Origin: Margaritifera margaritifera
Taxonomy: Eukaryota; Mollusca; Bivalvia; Unionida; Margaritiferidae
Direction: 5' to 3'
DNA: 64,000 nt
Assembly: GCA_029931535.1 (NCBI GenBank)
Contig: JAQPZY010001692.1
Location: forward strand, 950,501 to 1,014,500
Part shown: piece after piece, positions 1 through 10,529 of the stretch
Position numbering within the stretch: the stretch's first letter is position 1
Layout of the letters: each line of letters starts with the position of its first letter
The notes under the pieces: generated by a model
The model's database searches: none
Told to the model about the DNA's origin: nothing
The model's input: the letters and a program-made list of their open reading frames with translations, nothing else
Made by a program: the position numbers and the translations under genes

Positions 1-1195
1 TGACTGGTCAGATTGTGCCGGATACCGCCAACCAGTCATCTCATACCAGTCGCCAACATTCCACCAGTCATTACTCGAAGGGCTCGTGGAACAGGGTTTG
101 GGATTGGACTGATTTCCTCTCTTTCCATACTCTACCATCACACCTTGTACTGGATTCAGAGTCTGCCCAGCAGGTACATACTAGGAAGGGGATCTGATCA
201 GTATCCTTACGGAATGTGGGGCCCTTCATCTCAGGGTAATCTGTCCCTTATGCCCCCTTGGGCTACTGGAACCTAGACCCAGAGTAGAGGTGCCACAGCT
301 AGTGTCCTGCCATCATCTCCTCATCAGGTGGCATCCATCAGGAAGGCTGGAGACATAGCATCATCCAGGAAAGACAAGTGGTCTCGTCTTCTTCCTGGAA
401 CTTCTAGCACACACCCAGCCCCTACTCACCATGATGAGATATAGCAAATGATGTAGTGTGCTCCTGTGTCACTTCCACCGAAGGACTTAGCGTTGCCCAG
501 CCCCTCTCCTGATCGGAGTGTAATAAATGATGATGCCCTATCTATCCTCATAGACTCCAATGAGTTGGAGGTAGAAACAGCTCATTTGACGCCTCTTATA
601 AGGCTCACCAGCTCCACTCAGTTAGATGATGATTAGGAGATCTGGTCCTTTGATAAGGCAGTAAATGAAGTTTACCACGTCTTACCCACCTACTTGTGCC
701 TGAAACCATCTGGTCCACACTCCAGGAAGATCCTGTCCAGTTTGGAAAAGATCTCTGGTATTAAACCACAACTAGTTCTGCTTCTTCCTCATTCCTCCAT
801 GATTCAGGAAATATCACAGAGGTTTTCGACACGCCAAGACATCGCTCGACGGTGTAGAGGGTGGTCTGTTCCTCCTTCTACCTTGAGACCTATGGTCTCT
901 GTATTGAGTTACCGGATACATTCCCCAAAGTGGTCCATTAAACCTCCCCAGTTGGATGCAGGTTCATCCCAAGTGGGTGTCTCAACTGGAGCCTGGGCAT
1001 GCCTTCCCATTAAAACAACTGAAACCATTAAACAGAAAGCCTGACTTTTTGGTCACCATAGCTTCTAATGCTGACCTCTTCTCAGCTACTTCATTTAGTA
1101 TGCTAAAGGAGGCCGCACTGAATCCAGCCGCATTACAACACATGCTGGAAGCTGTGGCCAAGACATCCCAGCATGAATTTTCTGTCACAATGGTA
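1..1195 (+). pseudogene. DIRS gag-like remnant of E1
   Basis: This is the central and C-terminal part of the gag-like first frame of the DIRS family, recognised by nucleotide similarity to the same region in E3 and E6b. Landmarks are the ACC(A/G)GTCA-rich start (1-75), an acidic block around 540-650 ending in a WSFDKAV-like stretch, and the NPAALQ(H/C)(M/V)LEAV motif near 1120-1160. No single frame stays open, and frameshifts and stops split it into small pieces. Function is inferred only from position in a DIRS element (structural or nucleic-acid-binding protein). Confidence 0.7.
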
Positions 1196-1287
1196 AGTGG
1201 ATCTCTCCCTCAAATGCCGAGTACTTTCCATTTTTCTCTGGTTTTGATCAGTTTTAACACAGCCAACCCACCTAACAGACAAATTCA

Positions 1288-1405
1288 GCTATGCAATAGA
1301 GATGGGTTATGTATTGCTGCTATTAAAATGTAGTTTGGGTATGGGGTGGGGGTGGGGGTTAAAACTAATTTTAATTATGCAATACTTACCTGTCGCTATT
1401 GCCGA
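1288..1405 (+). repeat. Internal complementary region (ICR) of E1
   Basis: The first half (to about 1335) is the reverse complement of the outermost bases of the family's left terminal repeat (compare 38144-38190). The second half (G-rich, then taaaactaattttaattatg) is the reverse complement of the right end at 1590-1677. The two halves abut as they would across a circle junction, which is the defining feature of the DIRS1 ICR. Confidence 0.75.
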
Positions 1406-1448
1406 ATACTCTCCTCCCATTCCTCTCAGATGTCCAGGCATAATCATC

Positions 1449-1677
1449 ATGTATGAAAAAGATGATTGTTCTGCGCATGGGCATGCGAGGTGCACGAGTG
1501 GATCCTGTCTTATTGACAATTCTCCACCCTGTGGGAGGATGTATTCACATTGAACAGAGGAGGTTTTTTGGCACAAAAAAGTAATAGCTACGCAATAGCA
1601 ACGGGTAAGTATTGCATAATTAAAATTAGTTTAACCCCCCCCCCCCCCCACTGCAAAAAAAACCTGAGCTACATTTT
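1449..1677 (+). repeat. Right inverted terminal repeat of E1
   Basis: This is the reverse complement of the left terminal repeats at 15618, 38144 and 60021. Shared landmarks are gaaaaagatgat, gaggtgcacgagtg, tcttattgac and gtgggaggatgtattcacat. It ends with gtaagtattgcataatta, a C-run, an A-rich stretch and ctacatttt. Confidence 0.8.
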
Positions 1678-1734
1678 ACATAATTTCAGTTTACTTAATT
1701 TGTATGTACATCTTTTCTGGTTACATAAGAGATT

Positions 1735-1905
1735 TGCAGCAGCACATTTGGTAGAGTGTCAGATTTGTAATCCAATAGTGACAAGTTCAATAACGCCTGG
1801 GCCAGCCTGGGTTGGTTACCTCGGTGTTTTGATGGGAAAGCTCTTAGCTCCCATATATCCACAGCATGGTATAGCTAATAATGTGTTAAAATCACTAGTT
1901 AAATC
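1735..1905 (+). mobile_element. Degraded tRNA-derived SINE, family C
   Basis: The head resembles a tRNA (ttggtagagtgtcagatttg, then tccaatagtgacaagttcaa as a worn B box). A body shared with 27706-27879 follows (gccagcctgggttgg), ending in an A-rich tail. It lies just downstream of E1. It is too worn to be a tRNA gene. Confidence 0.6.
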
Positions 1906-2640
1906 AACAACAATTTGTAGTTAAATAATGCTGGCTTGAAAAATGGGGCATCTAGAAACTTGTAATGGACTAGTCCATTTAGAAGTAGAAGTCTTAAATG
2001 AACATCATTTGGACCAGCTTGTTTATTTCTGTGAGACATAGATATGCCTTGCATGTATATCAGCATAGTACATGTAATTTATAGAAAAAACATATTTTGT
2101 TTGCCGCAAATTTTGCTGACAAAAAAGAGAAACCACAATCTATTCAAACTACTTTGGGTATTTCTGCAATTGGATTGAGTGAAGGATTGACTGAGAAGTT
2201 ACAAATGAAAGAATAGTTGGATGCATTTGCAGGTTCTGTGTCAATCGTAGTTTTGTAAATATTCATGGTGGCCCAAATGGCAGCCGTTGGCAAACATTCA
2301 ATGTATGATCCATAGGGTTGATCTTAAAGATTCAAATGAAATCTGCATATCAATAATATAATTTCCTTTTTAACATCAGTAATACATAACCAATTGTTAT
2401 TGCGTATTTCTGGATGGAAAATACCCCTGATTGTATGATAAGAATTCATCCTCTCATAGAGTGATTTTCTGGAAAGTTTCAACGTCTAACCCATAACCCT
2501 GATGCCATGATTATGGTGCCTTAAAATACTTTGAAGACAAATTGTCTTAGCTTTGAGTCATATGCCACAAATTGAGCATTTTCATTATGTGCATCATTTT
2601 TACTGAGTGGCATTGCCCACAGATCAAGTATTATTCCTGT
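1906..2640. other. Non-coding AT-rich stretch
   Basis: I see no gene, repeat or conserved signal here. Confidence 0.6.
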
Positions 2641-2648
2641 TTACAATT

Positions 2649-2650
<2 letters not shown>

Positions 2651-2711
<61 letters not shown>
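2651..2711. repeat. (CT)n microsatellite
   Basis: About 30 uninterrupted CT units. The open frame over it (LSLSLS) is a low-complexity artefact. Confidence 0.95.
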
Positions 2712-2716
<5 letters not shown>

Positions 2717-2911
2717 ATTGTCAGTTTTTGGTAACGTTTTTACATAACCTTGCATATTGAGGTTACTCCCCCACAGAGGTGTCAGCGTAACAATTATTGT
2801 GTTTGAGAATTATTTTATTCCTTTTTCTAGCTCGGGTAGGTATCTGGAGGTATCTCTATCCTTGCTGATTTGATCTGTGGACTCATTTTGACTTTGTTTT
2901 ATTGTTTTTAA

Positions 2912-3511
2912 CTCATTCAGCCCCGATAACGCCTATACTCTTCCTTTTTTTTCATTAAATGGCTAATCCCACCTATACTCATGGTTTGTTTACTTCATTC
3001 AATGGCCGATCCCGCTTTCAGTTGTGGTCAGTGGGCCGGTAGTAAAAATGTGTCCAGTTGGTCACAAACGGGATTTTTCCAAGAATCTAATGATATTGAA
3101 TCAATCAGAAATGACTTTACTTTTCTTTGTTTAAATATGAATTATTCATAAGCTAATTAAGGTTACAAATTGAGAGCGGTTTTACAAGTATTTCATTCAT
3201 GAAAATAGTAAAGAATGGTAGATTTCATAGCAATATTTAATGATTCTGAGAGTGAAAACAATGAATTTCTTGGATTTTATATTGAAAATATTGAGGAAGC
3301 AGAGGAAAGATATGTTCGGCAGTTGTATATTTTACAATATTTAGACTCAGACATAGAAGTATTCGAGATTGAATCATCGGAAGAGGAGGATAATGATAGC
3401 AATGATAATACAGTAAAAATGATGCACATACTTTTGTAAATAGTGCATAAATAACTTGTGAAAGACTTGGACAAATAACACAAAAAATATACACTGTTAG
3501 GACTGAATGAG
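2912..3511. mobile_element. piggyBac-like non-autonomous element with TTAA flanks
   Basis: The ends are inverted repeats: left CTCATTCAGCCCC and right GGACTGAATGAG. Each is immediately flanked by TTAA (2908-2911 and 3512-3515), the target duplication typical of the piggyBac superfamily. The element is 600 bp, too short for a transposase of about 500-600 residues. Inside it is a short acidic frame (3215-3439) that resembles the acidic N-terminus of piggyBac transposases, so this looks like an internally deleted derivative. Confidence 0.75.
3215..3439 (+). pseudogene. Possible N-terminal remnant of a piggyBac-like transposase
   Basis: A 74-residue frame inside the TTAA-flanked element. It begins MVDFIAIFNDSESENNEF and is rich in Asp and Glu, including a SSEEEDNDSND cluster near its end. 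Acidic, low-complexity N-termini are common in piggyBac transposases. No DDD catalytic domain or Cys-rich C-terminus is present. Assignment rests on the flanking element and composition, not on a conserved motif, and it may be non-functional. Confidence 0.4.
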
Positions 3512-3515
3512 TTAA

Positions 3516-3925
3516 TACAGTAACGAATCAGCGGATCTCATATTCCATTTAATCTGACTTTTGCTATTCATATTCTCTGGAAGGAGGTCGCACACCAGTC
3601 CTTCCTTTCATTTATATGTGTTTAGTGATCAAACACCTTTCATTCTTAAAGGTCAGTTTAGGATAATATTCCTTATTATTATTACTTTATTAATAGCATC
3701 TTACCAAGCTGGTTTGTTGGTAATTTTAATCTCCAGTACTCAGAATAAGTGTTGCCGATGTTGTTGTCAAAAAAAAAGCATGGCCGACTTTTTTATGATT
3801 AAAAATTCAGTTTGTGGTTGTTTTAATTTATTTCATAGAGACGACATCTTAGAAAAGGTAAGATCTTGCTGCCTAATACTTACATAGAAGTTTTTAGTTT
3901 CATCTTTTTTCATAATTTTCTCTTA
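3516..3925. other. Unassigned leader or spacer before E2a
   Basis: AT-rich sequence with several short frames and no recognisable protein. It may include the 5' leader of E2a, because the gag-like Cys/His module starts just downstream, but no left terminal repeat is visible. Confidence 0.4.
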
Positions 3926-3929
3926 CAAC

Positions 3930-4316
3930 AATGCCTAAGCTGAGTGCGGGGTGGTGTGGGCAATAGATATCCCCCTGGGATACCCACCCCACCTGCCTTG
4001 CTTGTACAAATTATTAAAGGACAGATGATTGTCAGTTTTGCAGTCTATGGTCAGACAAGGTCTATGACCTCACTAAAAATAGATGAACTTACAAGGGGAG
4101 GAAGAAAGGACCTTCCTCATCTTCCTCTGAATTGTCTGGTTTTTCCGTGACCGAGTCCATCTCGGGTCTCAGCGTAGGATTGGGAAAGTATCTTCGGAGA
4201 TGTATAAGGCCCATAGGACCCTTGCCAATGGAGGATATAAGGAGGCGGAGAGTGAGTCACGCCCTCTTGTGACAGGAGCAGTACCCTCTTCAGTCCTATA
4301 GGGCAGAGAGCGAGTT

Positions 4317-4368
<52 letters not shown>

Positions 4369-5700
4369 ACATTAGGGAGGAGCAGCACCCTTTATTGGCC
4401 CACAGCTGGTGTTGGCTAAAAGTGAGTCGCATGCACCCCCCCCCCATCCCACGACTCCCCATGAGGGATGAGCAGCACCCTTTCCATCTCCAAAGCCTGT
4501 TGTTGCTGACAAGATCAAGCAAACCAGAAAAGGGAAAGCTACGATACAAGTCCATAACATATGAGGAAGGGTCTTCTTATGAATCAGAATTAATTGAGTG
4601 GGCACCTAGCACAAGTCTACGAGTACAAGTCACTAGTCATTTGAGTGAGCCCCCTTGGTTCAGGAATAGGGATCAGGTCGAGACCCCTCCCTTTCTCCAG
4701 GCTGCCATTGAATCTTGCTTGGGATTGGGAATTGTCCTACAGATGCCAGGTTAGGCAAAGGAATTGGATTTGCCCCCCCCCCCCTTCCTATAATCCTGCT
4801 CAATTCTACGGGATGTGGGGCCTTCCATCCCAGGAAATTGATTGGTCCTTACCCTGCATGCAACTATGGACTTCGGGTCTTGCCCTATGAGAGAGGCTGA
4901 TTTTTTGGTCTGTGGGCCGACAAGTTGGTACCTTCTATCAGGTCCAATACCTCTTCTCAACGATTGATCAGAGCAGCAGAGGAAGAAGAGATTGTGTCCT
5001 TTGACAAGGCGGTTAATGAGATTTACCGTCTTGTGCCAGGGATCTGTGCCCAAGTCTTCAGGCTCCAAGGACACTAAAATTCTCTCCAGCTTAGTAAGGG
5101 CCAGGAGTTTGCTAAACAGCACAAGGGGTAGTCTGCCCCCCACCCCTCCATGTTTAGACCTTTGATCTCTGCAGCTAGTGATACGGTTCACACCCCTTCC
5201 TGGCCCCTTAACTCCCCCACCCTACCACCCACTCTGGATGCTGGAGCAACACAAGTGGGTATTTCCATGGGGACTTGGGCTCGCCTTCCAGTTAGGACAC
5301 TGGAGGCCCTTGAACTAAAGGATGAAGGAGGAATCTCTGTCACCAGCTGTCCTTCAACGTTGATTAGAAGCAGTGGCCTCAACATCTATACATGCCTTTT
5401 CCATGCCCATGGCTTTATCAACAGAGCTTCACCTCCATAGGGATGTTGCTCTGGACATGTCCAAGGTCATACCAGAACACAGTAAGAACCTTCTTAAGGC
5501 TGCTCCCTTGTAGGCAGAGACCCTCTTTGGAGGACTCGTCCATGATTTGAGCCTGTCAAAACTGCCTACTGACGTTTTTCAAAGCCACACAGTCCCAGTC
5601 CAGTCAACAACCCCAATTCAGAGCTTCCTTCAGTAGTCGGGCCCTAGAAGGGCACACTGCAAAGGCCCAGTAAGTTTGCGGGCTCTTCCCCCTCCACTGT
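3930..5700 (+). pseudogene. DIRS gag-like pseudogene of E2a
   Basis: The start resembles the Cys/His module of the family: PWDTHPTCLAC, then DCQFC, near 3975-4045. This parallels the PWDTHPDCLTC and CCTIC module of E5 and E6b. Downstream are a CA microsatellite expansion (4317-4362), degenerate acidic blocks (4960-5080) and an alanine-rich segment (5340-5560). Stops and frameshifts are frequent. The Cys/His spacing suggests a zinc-binding, nucleic-acid-binding Gag; this is inference. Confidence 0.65.
4317..4362. repeat. (CA)n microsatellite in E2a gag
   Basis: About 22 CA units expanded within the gag-like region. Similar GAGTCGCAC-type motifs occur unexpanded at 8615-8635. Confidence 0.95.
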
Positions 5701-5719
5701 GCTTCCACTGGTTGAATCT

Positions 5720-6330
5720 TGTGTAATGAAAGGAAGAGGTACACTCCCTCCTCCAGAAGGGTGCAGTAGAGAGGGTGTTCAATGACCTATCTCTGGCTTT
5801 CTAGTCCTGGATATTCCTGGTAGCAAAAAAAGGGTTAAATTTTCAACTACTTATCGATCTTTCCACCTTAAACAAGTTTCTGCAGGAGGAACCTTTCAAG
5901 ATGGAGACCACAGTCTCATCCAGGAATGCCATAAGACCCAGCAACTGGGCAGTCTCCATACTCTCCTTAGTTCTATGATACCTTCATATCCCTTTCTTTC
6001 CTCCTCACAGGAAGTACTTGCGGTTTTGCTTTGATGGGGAGGTCTTCCAATTTTGGACTCTGCCATTCGGCCTAGCCTCTGCCCCCAGAACTTTTATCAG
6101 TCATCAGATTAGTTGCTGTCCACTTAAAGTCACTGGCAATCCTTATCTTCCAATATTGGTTAATCCACAATGACCAGTTAGAGTCCCTTAGACAAGATCT
6201 GTCTTGCTGTTGGTCCATAATTACCAGGCTGGGTCTTTTACCCAACCTAGAGAAATTGGAGCTTTCACCATCTCGAGATTTTATGTACGTCAGATGAACT
6301 TCCTCACAAACAAAGGATTAGTCCGTGTCC
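5720..6330 (+). pseudogene. DIRS reverse transcriptase pseudogene of E2a
   Basis: Recognisable blocks, in order, are a fingers segment with LLIDLSTLNKFL (5848-5883), FKMETTVSSRNA, then GEVFQFWTLPFGLASAPRTF (about 6033-6094), as in DIRS and gypsy-like reverse transcriptases. The aspartate-bearing motif A after NWAVSI is mutated with a stop. The region that should encode YxDD reads QYWLIH (about 6152-6170), so both catalytic aspartates are gone. It is the only copy here that still spans the motif A region, and it is non-functional. Confidence 0.75.
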
Positions 6331-6499
6331 CATGGGACAGAGTAGACAAGACACTGACCCTGTTGGAGGCGCTGTGAGCCAAAACCTCGTTGTTGACTCA
6401 TAAATTTCTGTCTCTTCTGGGGACGTTGAACTCCATAGCAGACCTGGTTCCCCTAGACAGATTGCACTTGCACCCTCTCCAGTTTCTCCTTCTAGCAAA

Positions 6500-7290
6500 C
6501 TGGATACTGCACAGAGAACCTCTGACTACTTAGATTTCTCTAGGTCAGAATTTCCACCATCATCTGATTTGGTGGACAAATCAGGACTGGTTTCTGGCCA
6601 TAGTCCCCATGCATGTGCCCAAACCCCACTCCTATCTGTTTACAGACAAGTCAGATTCTGGGTCGGGCAGTCAGAAGGGCTAATTCTTCATGGCTTGTGG
6701 TCCCAGGAAGAATCTGCTTTTCACATAAAAAATTTGGAAATGAGGGCAGTGCTCTTACCTCTTGAGGGGTGTGTTGACAAAATAAGAAATCGCTGCGTGG
6801 TCTCCAAAAACATGTCATTGGTAGTGCACCTCAGTCGCCAAGGAAGCATAGATGCCCCTTCTCTTTGCGTGGAGGTTTGGAACCTCCTTCACTGGGCAAC
6901 ATCAGTAGGGATTACTCCAGGTTTGCCACATTCCTGGCAAAAAGAATATTTCAGCGGCAGTCTGTCTATGGGGTGCAAGTTAGACCTCACGGAATGGTCT
7001 CAGCACCTATTTGCAGCAGATTCACTGTTGAGACTTTGGGGGGAGACCCTTGGTGGACCGTTTGCGACAAAGCTGAACAACAAGCTTACCTTTTATGTTT
7101 TCCCAGTCCAGACCAGAGAGCCTGGGCAATGGACACTTTCAGCCTGAAGTGGGATCATTTGTTCGCTTAAGCCTTCCCAACCTTCAGGAGGATTCCACCA
7201 ATACTTCAAAAAGTAAGGACCTCCACTCCTCAGCTCATTTTGATAGCCCTTTTGTGGCCCAAATGATTGTGGTTCAACGATCTTCTTGAC
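6500..7290 (+). pseudogene. DIRS RNase H and connection pseudogene of E2a
   Basis: The longest open piece is 6569-7147 (192 aa). It contains HIKNLEMRAVLLPLEG (the Glu of RNase H in a helix), LVVHLSRQGSIDAPSLCVEV and WNLLHWATSVGI, which match E2b and E5. The first aspartate block (LFADASDS in E2b) reads SVYRQVRFW here, so that catalytic residue is lost. The later TKLNNKLTFYVFP block corresponds to TRLNNRLPFYVSP in E5. Confidence 0.75.
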
Positions 7291-7294
7291 CTGC

Positions 7295-8490
7295 TAGTAG
7301 ACCAACCCAGGACATTGCTCCAGAGGAGGGACCTTCTGTTGCTCATCTCGAACGATGTATGAGCCAGGACAAGTTTTCAAACAAAGTTTCTAAGTGCATC
7401 GTTCAGTCCAGGAGACCATCTACATCCAAGGTCCGGGACCTGGGCTGGCCGAGTGGTCCAAGGCGCTTGCCTTTACCGATCACTGCCATCTCACCTCTGT
7501 CTGTGTGGGTTTGAGTCTTGGGCTCGACCAATGTGGTTATTTGAGAAAGCTTGCCAGTAGCTTTCCATGGTTCGGTGGTCCTTCCCGGGATTTTCCAGGG
7601 TTCTTCCTCCACCAGATATACTGGCCGCTATGTATAGCCTATCATGTGCTGAAAAATGGCATTAAACTCATAAAATCACAACCCACAAACCACATCCAAG
7701 GTCTATGATGCCAAACAGATCATCTTTTGTGATAGTGCAGTAGGAAATATGTCAGTATTGGCTGTCCCTCTCTGAGCGCAGTGGCTGAATTTCTTATCTT
7801 CCTTTTTGAAGAGAGAATGCTCAGTTTGTACTATCAAGGGCTATAGGGCAGCCCAATCCAACAGACTCAAATTTTCAAAAGGCTCGACCATTTGGTGCAG
7901 AGTCTCACATACATGACCTGACCTGATCAGGTATTTTGAAGTCGAAAGACCTGTGCCTAGATGGAATCTCTTGTGTGTCTTGTCGTCTCAAACTAAACCC
8001 CCTATGAACTTTCATTGAAACTTCTTCCAAGAACCTTACCCTTAAGTCCGTGTTCTTACTCTCCTTAGCGTCTGCAAGATGATGGAGTGAGCTTCATGCC
8101 CTATCTATAGAACCATGCTGTCTGGAGTTCAATGGGAATTATTAGTTTGTTTCTCTCAAATACCTGGTTACCCCCTTAAAGTCACAACTGATATTTTGGC
8201 TTCCACCATTTCAAGGTAGATCTTATCAGTCCCTTGCTGAGAGGGACCTTTCTGTCATGAAGATTAAAAGCCCATGAGATTTGAGCCATTGCTACCTCAT
8301 GGGCCTATCTAACTCATTCATCTCTGAAGGATGTGATGAAAGCTGTGTTTTGGCAGTCTCAAACGATCTTCTTCTCCTTCTACCTTCACTTGTTAGCTCA
8401 CCAAAGCGAAGGCATATTTTCTTTGGGGCCAATAGTAGTAGTACAAAAATTGGCCCATGTGGATACTATCTGACTGTTGTCTACACTTCT
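7295..8490 (+). pseudogene. DIRS tyrosine recombinase pseudogene of E2a, split by a SINE
   Basis: The N-terminal core-binding part (CTIKGYRAAQSN, 7825-7865) and the catalytic part match the E4 and E2b recombinases. The HxxR box has become HEI-stop near 8270-8285 through a CGA-to-TGA type change. The tyrosine region (FSFYLH, about 8371-8388) survives. A 258-bp SINE sits upstream at 7434-7691. Confidence 0.75.
7434..7691 (+). mobile_element. tRNA-derived SINE, family A, with 12-bp target duplication
   Basis: The insertion is flanked by ACATCCAAGGTC at 7422-7433 and 7692-7703. The head has an A box like tRNA-Leu or tRNA-Ser (TGGCCGAGTGGTCCAAGGCG) and a B box (GGGTTTGAGTCTT). The body runs to TATACTGGCCGCTATGTATA and a short A-rich tail. 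Related copies are at 25361-25611 and 26601-26680, and a head fragment is at 50050-50090. It is inserted in the E2a recombinase, so it is younger than that DIRS copy. Confidence 0.9.
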
Positions 8491-8519
8491 ACAGTTAGGG
8501 TGAGTATTCTTTCCTTTTT

Positions 8520-10500
8520 CCTTCGCATGAAGGACAGAAAACGAGTCGCATGAAGGACAGAGAGGTAGTTGCGCCCTTCCCAGATGGGAGGAGCAGCACC
8601 CTGTCCTTTTTACTAGGACAGAGAACGAGTCGCACCCTCCTGTTCTGGAGGGCAGCACCCTCTGTCGTGTCGAAGGACAGAGTGGGTCGGCCGAAAGTGA
8701 GTTGTGTCCCTCCGTGTGGGGAGAACAGCACCCTTTCATCCCCCGTGGCCTGTTGTCGGCAACAGGTTCATGCCACCCTGAAAGGGCTGAAAATCGATCT
8801 CTGACAGATCTTGGAGAGGATCTGCGTACAGATCAGAGTCATTGACCGGTCACTGGGTACTGATTACCGGTCAGCGGGCGAGAGTCACCGGTCATAGGGC
8901 TACGGATACCGGTCATTATCAGTCATTTGAGGCCTATCAGTATGGGGAGAGGGTTCAGGTCGAGACCCCCTCCCTCCAGACTACTGTTCAATCCCCCTTG
9001 GGATTTTGATTCGTTGTACCGACATAGGACTACGGAAGGGGATCGAATCTGAATCCCCCCTTCCCTATAATACCTTTAAACCCCGACGGGATGTGGAGCC
9101 TTCCACTGCTTGGTAGCTATTGGATGGCCCCCTACTTACAGCCATGGCCTTCAAGGCATTGGCCCCATGGCGGTGAGATCGATGCGCAGTCCATAGAAGG
9201 AGGGAAAGGGACAGACTCTCCCCAACCACACCAGAGGGGTTGAGATTCGCTCTCATACTTCTTCCGTGCCTGCCACTAAGGACAGTCCCCTGGTTCTGCT
9301 TGAGGAGTCATGGGTCAAAGTCCCTCTTGCTCCCAAGTCTCCACTGCCTAAATATCAGAGACAATGGGGTCACACAGTCCTGCTTCCCAGGTTCGAGTGC
9401 AGTATGAGGATGTCCTTTCTGTCCTCGTGGATTCTCACAAGTTTGATACTGACCAGACATAGGTGGCACCCCCCTTCCTTTAGATCTCCTGAACCATCGA
9501 TTAAGGCAGCTGAGGAAGAAGAGGTCTGGTTGTTTGACAAAGCGGGTAATGAGGTTTACCAGTTATTGCCCAATGATTTGTGTCCCAAGCCCTCAGGCTC
9601 TGAGGACACTAAGATTCTCTCCAGCTTGGAGAAACTAGCTGGATCTGCCTCCTGTCCAGATTTCTTGTTGCTTTCTCACTCGGCTATGGTGAAAGAACTT
9701 TCCCAAAGGTTTTGCAAGGGCCAGTAGTTTCCTACACAATGTAGAGGATGGTCCGTCCACCCTTTTGCGTTGAGACCTTTGGTCTCCAGCTGCTTATCGG
9801 GTTCACACCCCTTACTGGCCCTTTAAACCTCCCACTTTAGACACCACGGCGATGCAAGTGGGTAAGTCCATACAGACTTGGGCTCACCTTCCAGCTAAAA
9901 CAATGGAGGCCTCAGAGCAAAAAGCTAGGTCATTCACTAGAAACCGTAGCTTCACATGCTGATCTTTTTTTCGGCAAGCTCCTTCACCTGTTTAGGGAGG
10001 AAGCTCTGTCGCCACTTGCCCTTCAGCGTTTGTTGGAAGCAGTGGCAACAACATCATGACATGTGTTATCCTTGTCCATGGCTTTATCGTCGGAGCTTCT
10101 ACCATCTCTCCGCAGGGATGTTGCTTTGGACACATCCAAGGTATTACTAGAGCACAGTAAGAACCTTTTGAGGGATGCTGTTCTAGAGGCAGAGACTCTT
10201 TTTGGAGGGCTCATTCCCTTGGTGGCATCTCAAGACTTGAGAGACCAGCAACATCACTCTCTTGCATCCGCGCCTAGCCCATCGAAATCGCCCAGAAAGC
10301 GATGTCATCCTAAATGACCTCAGGGCCTTTCACCAAAATTATTCAAAGCCACGCAGCCCCAATCTAAGCAACAACCTCAGTTCAGACCTCCCCTTTGTCA
10401 GATGGCACCTAGAAGAATATGCTGCAGAGGCCAAGGAAAGAGGTTTATGGGCTCTTCCCCCTTTCCTAAGATAAATGGGGGGGGAGGCGCCCCAAGGGAC
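8520..10500 (+). pseudogene. DIRS gag-like pseudogene of E2b
   Basis: The largest piece is 9266-9727 (153 aa), containing AAEEEEVWLFDKAGNEVYQL, KILSSLEKLAG and KELSQRF. These mark a conserved acidic and helical region found in the other copies. A second piece (10063-10317) carries DVALDTSKVLLEHSKNLL and LFGGLIPLVASQDLRD. A stretch rich in ACCGGTCA elements lies at 8840-8935. Frames shift repeatedly. The N-terminal Cys/His module seen at about 3975 in E2a is absent here, consistent with a 5' truncation. Confidence 0.7.
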
Positions 10501-10529
10501 TCGATCCCTCTCCTGCCGACCGTTCCTCT

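Larger units (their letters stand above)
1..1677 (+). mobile_element. DIRS-like retrotransposon E1, internally deleted 3' part
   Basis: This is the right-hand remainder of a DIRS-type element whose left end lies outside the window. It holds gag-like sequence matching E3 and E6b (compare 480-1195 with 17990-18660), then jumps at about 1195 straight to the 3' tail. That tail (the 'ggatctctccctcaaatg' block near 1199) is also seen at about 33957 and 43842 in E4 and E5. Reverse transcriptase, RNase H and recombinase are all missing. The element closes with an internal complementary region, a right inverted terminal repeat, a C-run, an A-run and a final ctacatttt. The same end is seen in E4, and in decayed form in E2b and E5. 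Confidence 0.85.
3926..8490 (+). mobile_element. DIRS-like retrotransposon E2a (no terminal repeats visible)
   Basis: This copy keeps the order gag, reverse transcriptase, RNase H, tyrosine recombinase, but all are broken. It belongs to a branch shared with E2b and diverged from E1/E3-E6. Its recombinase is interrupted by a SINE (7434-7691). At about 8490 it passes straight into E2b gag sequence, with no ICR or right terminal repeat between. That suggests recombination between tandem or nested copies. Confidence 0.8.

Noticed and set aside
3561..3887. Possible host exon upstream of E2a
   Set aside because: The 108-residue frame has no recognisable domain and lies in what may be the DIRS leader. 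Left as unassigned.
4117..4555. Cys/Val-rich frames on the - strand
   Set aside because: They are produced by the CA microsatellite inside E2a gag and lie opposite to the element's coding strand.
7434..7520. tRNA-Leu or tRNA-Ser gene
   Set aside because: A and B boxes are present, but the acceptor and anticodon stems do not pair well, and the sequence continues into a SINE body flanked by a target duplication.
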